DNA of 64,000 nucleotides from Rhodeus uyekii. Taxonomy: Eukaryota; Chordata; Actinopteri; Cypriniformes; Acheilognathidae. The first letter of the stretch is position 1. Every line of letters starts with the position of its first letter. Below, one piece after another: positions 12,170 through 23,800 of the stretch. The stretch is taken from the NCBI GenBank assembly GCA_037043235.1, contig JAWRVZ010000064.1:3384501-3448500 (forward strand). Reading direction: 5' to 3'. A program made the translations under genes and the position numbers. The notes beneath the pieces are model-generated. The model did not search any database, was not told the origin of the DNA, and saw only the letters and a list, made by a program, of their open reading frames with translations.

Positions 12170-12775
12170 TATCAATCACAAGTTAAGTATGAAGTTCCTC
12201 AAGGTTCAGTTGCTTTTCACCCTGTACATGCTAACTTTGGGTGCTAATACATGCTAATTATTAGGAAGCATTGCATTAGCTTTCACTGTTACACTGATGA
12301 TGCTCAGCTCTAAATTTCTTCTCATCCTTATGAAACGTACCTATTCAGTAAATTAATGGGATGCATAACTGATATAAAAATTGGATAACTAGTAATTTTC
12401 TACTACTTAGATGTGAAAAAAACAGAGATTCTAATTATTAGACCATAAAGTTCTGTAAGTAATAACCTATACTATTGTCTAACACTCAATGGCTGCTCTG
12501 TCAAGTCTTCTTCATCAATTAGAAACCTGTCTGTGCTCTTTGATGCAAATCTTTCATTTGAAAGCCAAATTTCTAGAATCTGTAAAACCGCATTCTTCCA
12601 TCTTAAAAATATATTGAAATTACGACATATGCTTACATTGACAAATGCGGAAAGGTTAGTTCATGCGCTCATGAGCTCAAGCCTATATTACCATAATACT
12701 CTGCTAGGTGGTTGCCCTGCACACTTAACAAACAAATTCCAGCTGGTCCAAAATGCAGCAGCTCGCAAGCGAGAC
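12170..12775 (+). pseudogene. L2/CR1-like non-LTR reverse transcriptase remnant
   Basis: Reading through frame changes gives, in order, a degraded VPQGS motif (about 12200), the catalytic-site region FHCYTDDAQL (about 12282-12310, from the FxYADD motif), a TEILII segment, and a 3' part with LFDANLSFESQISRICKTAF and NAAAR (12533-12770). That order matches the C-terminal half of fish L2/CR1-type LINE reverse transcriptase. The last 80 or so codons are open, but the frame is broken earlier by stops and shifts. Endonuclease and 3' tail are absent, so it is dead. The clade assignment is tentative. Confidence 0.75.
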
Positions 12776-12826
12776 TGTTCAAACGCCTCCATAGTCACAG
12801 CGCCACAGCCGCTTGCAGCAGCTCAC

Positions 12827-12936
12827 GGACCGGTCCGCGAATGCACTCCGCGGCCCGGTACCATTTCATCGATGGACCGGTCCGCGAAATCGCTCCGCGG
12901 CCCGGTGCCACTTCGTCTGGGGGTTGGAGACCACTG
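12827..12936. mobile_element. hAT-type terminal fragment with two 47-bp units
   Basis: Two GC-rich units begin GGACCGGTCCGCGAA at 12827 and 12874. The segment ends GGGTTGGAGACCACTG, the reverse complement of the common fish hAT start CAGTGGTCTCCAACC. Only this end is present; no transposase is seen. A SINE follows immediately. Confidence 0.6.
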
Positions 12937-13065
12937 CAGTAGAGCATTGGTGTTTACAATGCCAATGTCATGGGTTCGATCCCAGGGAAACTGATTCAAT
13001 GTGTTTCTCGAATGCAGTGTAAGTCGCTTTGGATAAAAGTGTCTCCCAAATGCATAAATGTAAAT
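12937..13065 (+). mobile_element. tRNA-derived fish SINE, copy 2 (5' truncated)
   Basis: Begins inside box A (AGTAGAGCATTGGTG), has an intact-looking box B (TGGGTTCGATCCC) and ends with the tail AAGTCGCTTTGGATAAAAG and CAAATGCATAAATGTAAAT. The first half of box A is missing where it meets the hAT fragment. Confidence 0.85.
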
Positions 13066-13129
13066 CTGGAACACTTCCCATAACACCTGATGTACTCATT
13101 ACATCTATGCTGATATTAGTCTCTGTTTC

Positions 13130-13870
13130 TCCTGAGGGTACTATGGTCAGCCGTATAGGGGCATATCCAGATTACTGTCTCTAGCATAAGGCGGTACCTG
13201 GAACCCAATTGGGTTGGCAGGCAGTACTCCTGCTCCTCCAGGATGGAATATACATTCCATCAAAAGAAGGTTTGGTGAATCTCCCAGCACAGATTCAAGA
13301 GCATAGAAGACATACTGGGAGACAGACCATTACACAAGGAGAGCTAGACAGGTATGTAGAATGCCAACAATCCAGCAGCAGAACCAGTATCTGCTACTTT
13401 GTACGAAGAGGAACAGGACGAGCACTGCCAGAGTACTACAAAATGACCTCCAGTAGGCTACTAGTGTACATGTTTCTGACCAAACTGTCACAAACAGTCT
13501 TCATGAGGGTGGCACGGGGGCCCAATATCCCCTAGTGAGATCTGTCTTCACAGCTTAGCACTGTGCAGCTTGTTTGGCATTTGCAAGAGAACCCCGGAAT
13601 TCAAGGCTGTCTTTGGCGTTCAATTCTCTTCAAGAATGAGAGCAGGTTCACACTGAGCCACACTGAGCCATGTGATAGACATGAAAGAGATGCCATGGGG
13701 AGTGTTATGCTCTGGTTTGGCAGTGGGTCAATAATTTTTTGGGGAGGAATATCCTTGGAGGGTTGCACATTCCTCCACATGATAGTCAATGGTTTCCTTA
13801 CTTACATTATGAGTTGCTGTAATGAATTTCATGGAAGTTGGATCAGCCTGTAACTTCAGTTTTTTAGCAT
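13130..13870 (+). pseudogene. Tc1-like transposase remnant
   Basis: Phrases typical of one fish Tc1-like family appear in order but in different frames: FVRRGTGRA (about 13400), a VSDQTV-like stretch (about 13480), ESRFTLSHTEPCDRHERDAM (13629-13697), VMLWFGSGS, GGISLEGCTF and NGFLT (to about 13800). The 3' trailer GTTGGATCAGCCTGTAACTT (13835-13855) also belongs to that family. The second catalytic aspartate and the final glutamate region are deleted. The same family occurs on the other strand at 48310-48780. Confidence 0.75.
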
Positions 13871-16028
13871 TTATGTAACCTTACTCTGTCAATGCTTACC
13901 TTCAAATTGTATTACAGATTTTATTCTTGGATAGTTGGGATTCTCACAATAATCTGTAATAAAATAATTAAAAAATGTTTTTTTGCTCATATTATCTTGA
14001 GAGCTGAGATACTTTTCTAAATAATACTAGAGCATATATAACAGTGCCCACTCAGGTAAGACCTTGACTGCAGTGTAATATGTGAATTCTGATGTTGCTT
14101 GGTTACTGTGGTCACAGTGCTAGGCAACCCCTTACTAGAGGTAAGTGGATACCACAGCTAATGCCAGATTCACGTGCAGTGAGGGATATGGATCTGAAAT
14201 AAACTGTCCAAATCTATCCAAGCTAGAAAATCCAATTCATGAATAGGAACATGGTTCTTTCTGGTCCAAGCTGGTGATTAAATGATTGTTTAGCTGCCAT
14301 GTTCCACAAACATGCCTGTCCACCATGAGCTAGTATTATCTGGTGGTTGGTTATTGAACAATATCTATTGTAGACCTGCTAGAAATCAGTAAGAAATTTG
14401 TAGCTGGAACTGGAACTCATTAAAGAAATTAAATAAAATTTTAATAAAATAAGATTTTATTTATTATAAAAATAGAACATAAAACAATATAACAACATAC
14501 TGCCACATTTTTTTCCCTGTTTTGTTTCTGTTTCCTTTGTTGTCATACACAAAGTCTGAAATCGGGCAATAAAAAAAATACATTAAATTAAATTGAATAG
14601 CGATATCTGAGATATTTTAATATATAAATATTTATGTCTAGTTATTTATTAACAAAATACATTAATATTATACAAGTGATAGAGACATAACCCATTCTAA
14701 CGAGTGCCTTTATAGGTGGTAAAGGCACAGCGCCTCAGTTATATTTTATGTATTTATGTATAGGCAAAAACATAACACTCTCTGTAATCACTGTTGGAAT
14801 AAAATTTCAGAACTTAACCAATTTAGTTTCCTCTTCTAATTTTCTGCAAAAACATATTTTATTTGTTTTCTGATTCACCATTTCTACTACCTCTTCAAAG
14901 TACGAATAAGCCTCTGCTGCACTATATACCGAGGATTGCACTTAGCTGAACCCCCACTACGCTGGTTCCTAACTCCTAGGCTAAATGTAATTTAATCGGG
15001 GCACAAACTCTAAATCGTAGTTAGGAATAATGTGCAGATCTCTAGAATGGACATTCTATGAATTCTGTTAACTGAGACTGCAATACAAGTGTGAAGTCTT
15101 TCCAGCATCTTTAAGTCTCTCAGCACTAGAGAGTTGAGCCTATGATTAACTCAGAGGTCTGGGCGCTATACTGGTAAACGACAGAGACAGGTTGAGGAGC
15201 TTATTGCGTGTTTCTGATGCTAGTCTGAGTAAATGCTTGTTTATCTACTCCAGGCTGTACACAGATGTGATTGTTGCCATCATACATCAGCAAAACTGTC
15301 TGATGGTTTTTGTCAGATCTCATCAACCCTACACACACACACACAGACAGAGCAAAATATCACACAGCTTGAACAATTGTGCATTCCACACAAACTCTGT
15401 TATCACACTACTCACAGCACGACAGAGAGAAACATGGAACGTCCCAATCAACAAGCAAGACTCTGGGTAAAAAAAATAACCCACCCCATGTACCAGGTGT
15501 TCATGTTGAGTTTGAGAAGAAATGCCTGTTCTCATTTACTAGCTCTGTATTAATGCAGCAATTTACATTTTAAGGTCAAATCAGAGGAAATTATGAACTA
15601 AATGCTTGGTGTGACAGTGAGTGTTGTGCATTTCTGTGCAATTTATTATGTGTTTGAGAGTGATGCTGGCTCATGTGAAACTCCCTGCTGTTTTTATAGT
15701 GTGCTATATTTAAAAACAAAACCATGAAATTTATGTTGAAATAAAAAATTAAAAAAACAACAACTGTGGTTTCCAAAAATATGGAAATGATACAGAGGGC
15801 AGGTAGTAAAAATGTTGTGAGTACACCTCCCAAAAAATCTAAGTGGTAAATCTCCCCTGTCTGACACTAGAGGCTGAAATTTTAGCGTCCTTTATTACGT
15901 CCACCTCCCATGTTGGGATTATAGAATTATAGATTATAGACATAAATTAAGCAACATTTTAGGTTTTACAGATTTGCTTTGCTTTAACTTATTTCCACTT
16001 TCACACACTGCACATTTAATTTATTTTT
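13871..16028. other. unassigned AT-rich DNA
   Basis: No gene or recognised mobile element. A short CA run lies near 15330-15345. The part around 14380-14720 is very AT-rich. Confidence 0.5.
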
Positions 16029-16445
16029 TGTCACAGTTCATGGGTTCATTGATTGATTCTCTTCTGTGTTTGTGTGGTTGTGTTAGAGGCGTGATCACTG
16101 ATTGCCAATCTCATCATTACCACCAGTTGCACCTGATTATATCTCTATTTAGTCTCCTCACTCACTCACCTGTGCCGTCAGATTGTTGCAGGCTTCCTGT
16201 GCTTGCCAGCTCTACTGGGAATTTGCCACCGTGGATTGCCCATTGTGTCCCTGTGTAACAGCCCTGTGGTCCTGCCCGCCTGCTTCTCATCCTGTCTGGA
16301 TTTTGCTCACCCTGAGACTATCCTTTGTGATCGCTATCATTCTGGACTTCCTGTTTATCTTCCTTTTGTACAATGTGAGAGTGAATAAACACTATTTACT
16401 CTCTTTTGGATCCTGTGTATATTTTCCTTATCCATCAGGCTGACA
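16029..16445 (+). mobile_element. LTR-like segment
   Basis: Starts TGTCACAGTTCATGGG and ends GGCTGACA. It has a polyadenylation-type GAATAAACAC near 16383 followed by a T-rich stretch and TTTTGGATCCTGTG, a layout typical of fish Gypsy LTRs. No matching target duplication was found, so the limits are approximate. Confidence 0.5.
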
Positions 16446-17171
16446 ATGTTACTGTAAAATTACATGAAATATGTCAGTAACAGGTTTCGTGTTTGTTGTG
16501 TATCCTCCATGGTTCTCCATCTGCTTCTCCATCATCATTATCATCGCCTGTCTTGTCAGCAGTTCCTTTCAATTAATTCATCTTGATGATTGTTACAAAC
16601 CTATAGCGAATTTCATTAATTCTGTCCTCTTACTAAATGGTTCTGATTTTGTTGTTGGGGAAGTAGAAGACATTCCCAGACATAATCCCATTCTATAAGG
16701 AAACCGATTGAGTTCTCCAGCTCATCCAAGAAATGCCAAACAGTCTGCTCCAATGAGACGAGTCCCCCAGTCTGCTCCAGTAAGATGAGTCCGATCTGTT
16801 CTCAAGTTCCTTCAGCATGGCCAAGGAAGTCAACTTGCTCTCCAGTTCCTTCAGCATGGCTACAGAGGCATGGTTCCCTGAGCTGCTGGCACACATCCTT
16901 TATTGTGTTTACTTCCTGGTGACCCATGTGCTCCTCCATCATCGTCATCATCTTGTCACAAATCACCCTGTGTGTCAACTCTGTGATCATTGCCATGTGT
17001 TTTATGCCCTGTATTTCCTTCAGTCATTGTCCATTCTCAGTGTAAGTATCAGTATAATGTTGTGTACGATGTTTTTTTTTTCCATTAAAAGACACCTCAA
17101 TTGAATCCTTTTCATTTCCATGCTTTATATAAACACTCAAACCATTAAAAAAATTCCCATAAGATCAATTA
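16446..17171. other. unassigned DNA with two short tandem duplications
   Basis: CAGTCTGCTCCA repeats at 16741 and 16768 (period 27), and AGTTCCTTCAGCATGGC repeats at 16805 and 16844 (period 39). It could be internal sequence of the LTR element on its left, but no coding motif supports this. Confidence 0.4.
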
Positions 17172-18005
17172 CAGTTCCCTGTCAAGGGAAATTAAACTGT
17201 GTTGAAACACTAAGTGAACACTTTGGCGTGATTGTCTCGTGAAGCACAATCGAATCGATTGTGTGAATGCATGCTGCGGCATGATGACGTCATGAACCAG
17301 GAGGATAAAGAAGCGCCTGAAATTAGCTCTAGCGTCTTTAGCCTGAAATTAGCTCTAGCGTCTTTAGCAAGTATTGTGAAACGGTCAAAGTGAAATGTTA
17401 CTGGCAGTGTATGTGTGTTTAAAAGATCAACACACACACTCCGCTCCCACCTGCCAGTCTCCGAGGACCCTAGCTTGTGATCCTCAGAGCTATTTCTTGT
17501 CCGGAACATCGCAAACGGACCCATTGGTGAGGCTAGAGACGGGCCTTGGCCTTATCCCTGCCCTCATCTGACAGTCTAATTTCCTCTTTCCGAAGTTAGA
17601 AGCACGCACAGCGGTTACTTCCACTCCAGCAAAGGCATTTCTTCTACGGCTATCCAGTTCCGAGGAACCAGACATCGTTAGTATTGACACTGAAAATGGA
17701 GTCTCTCATGAGAGAGGATCTCCATCCTTCAACAACACAATCAGTCACTCACTGCGACAGCTTCGATTGTTATTCATTCGGTCGTCTCTACATTTGGTTC
17801 ATTCAAGAGTGGCTCAAAAACAGTTTTTTTTCTTCCTAAATGTATACCCAGCTCTTACAATCAAGGTCACGAGGCTGTGCCTACGCGCCTTGGTTATGTG
17901 TAGGAATCCTGTTTTTTCTTGCAGGGTAGCCACCCTCTGTCGTGTCATTGGTTATGTGTAGGAATCCTGGTTTCTCTCGCAGGGCAGACACCCTCTGTCG
18001 TGTCA
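17172..18005 (+). mobile_element. DIRS element, 5' terminal region
   Basis: Opens with the small palindrome TTCCCTGTCAAGGGAA and continues with TGATGACGTCATGAACCAGG and a GGATAAAG phrase. Together these match the terminal region of cyprinid DIRS elements as I remember it. Two local tandem duplications are visible: CTGAAATTAGCTCTAGCG at about 17314 and 17342 (period 28), and GGTTATGTGTAGGAATCCTG at 17892 and 17950 (period 58). A related copy is at 61415-62960. Confidence 0.65.
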
Positions 18006-18720
18006 TCTCAGCACATTGTGCCCATGTCTCTTTTTTGCCCTGTACGGACCTCTATGCCATCTCTGCCGTCTTTGCATCAGGTTGCACTGGGTTGCCCCTT
18101 TGAGAAAGGTCCTAGAGCACTCACTCCAGGTTTGTGGATGTTCAAGAAATACCAGAAGCCAGCCTCGAGAGGTCCTGCACACCATTATTCAAGATTCAGC
18201 AGGTTCCTACCATCAGTGGTAGCTTATGGAACAAGAAGTGAACTCACAGCTGGTAAAAGGGGCCATAGAGTATCTGGGTTTTCAGCCGGTACTTCATAGT
18301 TCCAAAGAAGAATGGAGAGTCGACTCCCATTCTCCACCTTTCGGAGGCAATTCATGACTCAAATCAGATCTGAGGACTGGTTTGTCAGTTACAAAAATGC
18401 ATGGACAAAGTGCTCTTCCTGCCTCTGAACCTTATCAGCAATTTGTTGCAATTAGCGGTTCAGCAGTGATTTGTCATTCTCACTCACTTGAAGGAGCTGG
18501 GGCTGAGACTGTACATGAAGAAGGTGACTTGTTACGTCCTATGATGTTTAGTGTTTCCAGGTTGTCTGATACAGGAAAAGGTATGTCCGGCAATCAAGCC
18601 ACCAGAGGTCCTGATTGGTCTGTTCCTGATTGGTCTAACCCTAGGTTGGGTGAAAAGGACTGCTCCAGAGAGCGTCCAGGCCGAATGTGTGCCACTTGTT
18701 GTGCTCTGATTTGTTGACTC
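18006..18720 (+). pseudogene. DIRS reverse transcriptase remnant
   Basis: In shifting frames the segment gives NSQLVKGAIE (about 18240-18272), QIRSEDWFVS (about 18361-18391) and HLKELGLRLYMKK (about 18484-18524). These occur in this order in the DIRS reverse transcriptase/RNase H polyprotein. The catalytic FADD/YIDD core between the last two is deleted, and stops interrupt each piece. It continues the DIRS 5' region on its left; the recombinase trace at 19692-19790 is probably the next part of the same element. Confidence 0.7.
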
Positions 18721-18737
18721 CAGATTTGATGGTGTTT

Positions 18738-19130
18738 GTTGTAAACATGCTTTTTGTTTCTTTTGACATATATTTCATTAGTCCTTATTATTATTATTGC
18801 TTTTGACTTCAGTTATGTTGTGGAAATATCGTTTGTATATACTCAGTTTAAAGAAGTTGGAAATAGATGCCATTTTGTTTTGCAGCCATTGTTTGTACTA
18901 TGTTATGAATTAAGGGAGTTAGGGAAGTTACACTGTATTTTATTTTGAAATCTTTATTTAGAGGGTATTCAAATTGAGTTATTTTGTTTTTTTAGTTTGG
19001 CCTTGTCCACTCCTGAAAGGTCCTGAGTTTCACTGTATATTTTTGTTGAATAAATTTACTTTTGTTTCACGTGACCATTGTGTGAGCACACATTTATTTA
19101 TGTTATTTCTGGACCTAGATGTTCGTAACA
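18738..19130 (+). mobile_element. LTR-like insertion in the DIRS element
   Basis: Runs from TGTAAACATGC to GTTCGTAACA and has a GAATAAATTTAC polyadenylation-type signal at about 19047. The sequence TGACTCCAGA occurs just before it (about 18715) and just after it (about 19132), as expected if an insertion split the DIRS sequence, although this is longer than a normal LTR target duplication. Call and limits are tentative. Confidence 0.4.
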
Positions 19131-19223
19131 TGACTCCAGAGGGAATCCATCAAGGTCATGAGGCTGTGCCTACGCACCATAGCTATGTGGAAGAACCCCG
19201 TCCCAAGGGCATGTACAGAGAAC
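19131..19223 (+). mobile_element. DIRS spacer piece
   Basis: CATCAAGGTCATGAGGCTG and TGCCTACGC repeat, with changes, the DIRS sequence near 17861-17890 and 62917-62945. This places the piece in the same element family. Confidence 0.5.
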
Positions 19224-19690
19224 TGACACTGACACGCTCACACTTTCACACTGACACCGCTCTCTCATCGTGTCTGTGTGACGTCTTGTGCACGCTCTGG
19301 TGTCCGCGTGCCTTCATGTCATTTGTGTCACGTGTAGTTGGTTGTTTACTAACTGCGCACCGTCTTGTCTGCTTTGTGAACACACGGCGATGCGCGTTCG
19401 CATTGGCTGCGTGTTTGTGTCTTGTTAGCGTCAGCTCCGTCCTCCTTGTTGTCGTAATTATTATTAAACTTCCTATTGTGCCTATTTATTCTCCTCAATG
19501 CTTGCTGTCAGTTGTCGTGTCGTTGTCATCCCATGTTGTTCCTGCTGTTCCCACGTTTGGTCTGTACCTAGTCTCCTGTTATGCTTTGTGTAAACCCTCG
19601 AGGGTGGTTTTGGTTCATGTTTGTTTTATTTGTATCTAATAAATATTCCTTTTTCTGCATCTTTGAGTCCTCCCTTTCTGATACGTGACA
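19224..19690 (+). mobile_element. Gypsy-type LTR inserted in the DIRS element
   Basis: Begins TGACACTGACACGC and ends TCTGATACGTGACA. A polyadenylation-type CTAATAAATATTCC lies near 19636, followed by CTTTGAGTCCTCCCTTTC, a common LTR 3' phrase in cyprinids. DIRS-type sequence lies on both sides, so it looks inserted. The flanking bases GAAC and GAAA match at only three of four positions, so the target duplication is not proven. Confidence 0.6.
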
Positions 19691-19691
19691 G

Positions 19692-19790
19692 AAATAAGGT
19701 TTTGACCAGGGATTTGTCTCTGGTGCTCCAAGGCTTATCGCATGCCCCCTTTTGAACCATCGAGAAGGTTCTGTCAAGTTTCCCTAATTT
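19692..19790 (+). pseudogene. DIRS tyrosine recombinase remnant
   Basis: The reading LTRDLSLVLQGLSHAPF (about 19701-19750), then a frame change and TIEKV, matches the start of the DIRS tyrosine recombinase domain. Only about 30 codons survive and none of the catalytic Arg-His-Arg-Tyr residues are included. It lies 3' of the reverse transcriptase remnant, as in intact elements. Confidence 0.6.
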
Positions 19791-20196
19791 TTTTTTTTAC
19801 TTTAAAGCTCTATTCCTTTCTTACATCCCTATACAATTAGAATATCTTGAAGTCCACTAACGTCTCTCACCCTTCATACTACAGGCATTCTGACAGTCAT
19901 GCGTCTACACACATCATATCATCAATGAAGCAAGCTAGCTTTGATAATAGCAAAGCAATAACAACTTCTCCTGATGAAAAACAATCGGCACTTCAGATGT
20001 GAGCAATGAAAAGCTGAAAATAGTATTTAACTTATTGTATTTTATTTGTAATTGCTTTTTTTGTCTACGGTGATCTTTTTTTAGGTCATTATTTAAGTGA
20101 AACATTCAGAAACTACATTCATTGATTGTTGCCAGATATATAGATAACATACTGCTGCATTAACAGATTAAAAGTGCTGCTGCTTATTTGTCTCTT
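19791..20196. other. unassigned AT-rich DNA
   Basis: Nothing recognised. Confidence 0.5.
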
Positions 20197-20244
20197 TTCA
20201 TTCATTCATTCATTCATTCATTCATTCATTCATTCATTCATTCA
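20197..20244. repeat. (CATT)n microsatellite
   Basis: About twelve perfect tetranucleotide units. Confidence 0.95.
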
Positions 20245-21131
20245 ACATGTTTGTTTGGTTCTACTAGCTTGAACCATTTTGTAGATTTTACTATGTTGCT
20301 GCTTTATTAAATAACAGAAGTTGTTTAAAAATAATGTGGTTTGTCAACAGTTTGAGCCAACTGTACTCTTTAATTATTTGTAACTTTCATGGATTTACAG
20401 GGTGCAAAAATTAAACAATTACCTAATGCTTGGCGTGTAATGGAAAACTAATTTAACTAGACATGTAACTAATTACTGCTGGTTGAGAATAAGTAAATTA
20501 ACTTAATGAAATTAAGTAATAAATAAAATTTAATGTAATGAAAAATGAGCTGACACTGACATTGACTGGATATCAGAATACTGATCTGTAAATACCCTTC
20601 CAAACAAGTTTACCAAATGACATAGAGGATGTAATATAGAGCAACTTCCTGTAAGTTTCTCTTCCCTGTGAAGATCTGCAAACTTTTGAGAATCAGGAAG
20701 TACTTTGTTGCAGAGTAGACGAAAGAGTTTGACTATTGTACGAGTCATGTCTGTGTTGCAGAATTAGAGGAATATGCCATATGCTTTCCCACAAATTCCT
20801 GCCGGCACTCTGGTCCATTGTCATGGCAACCCCCTACCCTGAGGCAACCCTCCCCTATCATTTCATAAACTTCGTTATGATAACTCTTTGGAAGAGGAGG
20901 AAACACCCTTCATTGCCATTTAAATAATCTATAAAATAAAAAAAACATACATTTGAGATATTTGAGCATAGAGATTATTTGAGCATTTAGGGTTGCTGCA
21001 TGGAATAAGTCTTCCATCAGCACACTGACAGCCAAAAAAATAAAGATTTTCCACTGCACACACTGTGCTATGATGAAACGGGCCTCACAGAAACTGCAAG
21101 ATGCACTAAAATAAATCATCAATCTCCTTTA
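20245..21131. other. unassigned DNA
   Basis: Nothing recognised; AT-rich with no exon-like frame. Confidence 0.5.
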
Positions 21132-21184
21132 TATACACACACATAAATACACACTCACACACACACACACATACATACACACAT
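21132..21184. repeat. imperfect (CA)n microsatellite
   Basis: CA repeats interrupted by TA and AAATA. Confidence 0.85.
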
Positions 21185-23648
21185 GCTCGGTGGCGTGTAG
21201 ATAAGAACAGATTGTAAAAGTAATACACACTTAAGCCTCATGTTTATCTTTCTCTTATGCACTCATATATGCACACTCATACACAAACTTCTTAGGGCGA
21301 ATCAGAGTCTCCCAGTTTCCATGGAAACTGTCACAGAAACAGTTTTGGAAGCACAGCGACGTTCCAAAAGCGAAGAGTGCCCCCCCACGACACAACTGTG
21401 CTGGGTCACTTGCTTGGCTCCGCCCCTTGAAAACCGATTCATGGGACACACAATGATCCATCATCGACTCATGCTCAAGCATCCACCCATATAATCTTAC
21501 CGTGTGCAGCACTCTAGCTCTCGTTACAGTATTGTATGTGAAACACCTTATACATTTGTCATGCTACATGAACATTTTTTAGGAAAAAATAATTAAAACG
21601 CAATCTCACTGTGTGGATTTTCTAGTTTGTGTCATTTTAAATTTGTGTCATTTCAGGGTGTTAATTAGTACTCTAGAGTGCTTTAAGTTTGTTATTAACT
21701 TTATCAAAGTTAAATTATGTGTATAATGCATTTTTCCTTTCATTTTTTTGTAGGTACAAAAAAAATGTAGAAATTGATGAAAAAATGACCTGCAAAACCA
21801 GTTTCTTTTCCGCAAAATGGAAGAGGATGACAAGGAAATGGCCCCCAAAATCTTACGGAAACAGCTGGAAGATTCCAGAAAGACCTTTACATTTTGTTTT
21901 TCAAAGAGGGAAGACATTTTTGTATAGAAGCAAGTCATTTTTATATAGAAGCAATAAAAAAAAAAAGTATGGGACTAAAAGTAAACTTCTTTTAAAGAGT
22001 GCCAAGCTGATCATTTTCTATTTATAATTATTTCTATTAGAAACACAATTCTGTTTAAGTTTTAAATTAAACTGTTAGTTCTGTTTTTGTTGTTTAAATG
22101 TCTTTATTTGAGAATGTACATGTAGCACTCTTTTATTTAATGTTTATTTAAAATTTAAAGTATATTTGAAATTAAATTTAACTTTGTAACACCGTCTTGT
22201 TTAAGTATTTGTAAAAAAATGAAGATTAACTTCAGTTTACTACATTGATAAAACATAAATTCATAATCATATTTTTAGTATTTGATGTATTAATACATAT
22301 TGTAACTATAAATTATGCAAAAAGTAATCATACATCTGACAAAATAAAATTGCGATACAAAAAATGTAGGTGGCACAACTACCAGAATTGCCATTAAACA
22401 TATACGATTCACCTTCACTTCAGGCCTGAGACAGGTGGCCTAATGAGCATGTCCTGAAATGTGTCCCACTGCGGGGGTTCAGCTGGATATACTTTGTTTT
22501 TGTCCTAAATATCACAAGTGTAATGTGATATTGATTTTATACAACCATTTAATAAATAAGGAGTAAATGTTGTGTTATATTTTATACATGATTTTGTCTG
22601 TTGTTCTCAATTTTGCCTTAGCTATACCTATAAAGCCACAGCAGATCTGTTCTTCATTTCCAAGCAACAAACGACATTATTTCATTACCTTATTAATCAG
22701 CCATTTGAAGAAATAAAATGAATGTATGACTCAATGGATGACTCATTTAGACATTTACCCCACATACTGGCAGTTGTACTTTCTGATTTAGATTATCATA
22801 TTAAAATATCACCATATTAATAATAGTACCTATTTAATACCATTTTGAAATCCATTAATTTCATGTCATTATTTAATTCAATTTCGATACAGTTTCTTTC
22901 TTACATTTTTTATGATCACACTTTATGAATGATATAACATAACTTGTTTGGAAGTTCTAAGTTCTGCTTTTCAATTAACTTTAAATCTTGTGGTAAATTG
23001 ATTTGTATAGAAATATATATATAGCAATTAGGAGAGGAAATAAACATAAAACAAACATCATAAGCACCTTAAAAAACATGCATAGTTAATTTGTTTTTAC
23101 CAAATCAGAAGATTCACAATAAAACAGATCTCACATGCATGCATTAGTTAGTTTTATGTGTTATCAGTTATCAGTTTCCTGCCATATGCAAAAACACCCC
23201 AGCTTGTCATCCTTAATGGAGATAAATGTCCCTGGTCGTGATCAAGAGATAAGAACTGTCTCAGTTATTTGAACATGCTGGGGAAACTCATACAGAAATA
23301 ATATGAGGTAACAATCACTAATCAAATTGCTATTAGTGATAAAACACATTAACGTTATAAATTGCCTCTCTATGCCCAATATCGAGGCATTAGCTATTAA
23401 TGCTGGAGTACTCTAAAGTAATTATAATCCTAAAAGGAACTATTGTGTGGATTTGCAATTGAAATAAGTAACCACTGCTGACGAATTTGCTGATATATAA
23501 ATGTATTATTCTGGCTGTAAAAGGGAGGAACAGTTCAACTATTTAGCATTGTCAACATGCAACATCTGCAATCCTTTTGAATCAATGGAGGTGTATTGAA
23601 AAAAGCATACTTAATTGTTAATCAATAATCATAAATAAATTGCATTAT
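21185..23648. other. unassigned DNA, possible conserved block
   Basis: No gene or recognised element. The non-repetitive stretch 23170-23420 has homeodomain-site-like AT words and no repeat character. It is a candidate conserved noncoding block by appearance only. Confidence 0.4.
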
Positions 23649-23725
23649 TAAAGGAGTTGTTCATCCAAAAATGCAAAATGTGTAATCATTTACTCACCAT
23701 AATGGAATTTAAAGATAGCTTCAGC
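23649..23725 (+). repeat. cyprinid TTAAAGG...CACCCA-type repeat, end fragment
   Basis: TTAAAGGAGTTGTTCATCC, AAAAATG and CATTTACTCACC are a diverged start of a DNA-transposon-derived repeat that is very common in cyprinids. A fragment of probably the same repeat, reversed, lies at 46335-46545. Confidence 0.6.
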
Positions 23726-23739
23726 AGTTTTTGTCCAAA

Positions 23740-23741
23740 CC

Positions 23742-23797
<56 letters not shown>

Positions 23798-23800
23798 TTT
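23740..23800. repeat. (TA)n then (GA)n microsatellite
   Basis: TA units to about 23762, then GA units to about 23797. Confidence 0.95.

Noticed and set aside
18974..19639. 221-codon open frame on the plus strand
   Set aside because: It crosses DIRS spacer and an LTR, and is valine/leucine-rich from the T-rich LTR; no conserved motif.
21689..22027. Lys-rich open frame possibly coding a small nuclear protein
   Set aside because: Composition reflects A-rich DNA, has an opposite-strand frame of similar length and no recognisable domain.
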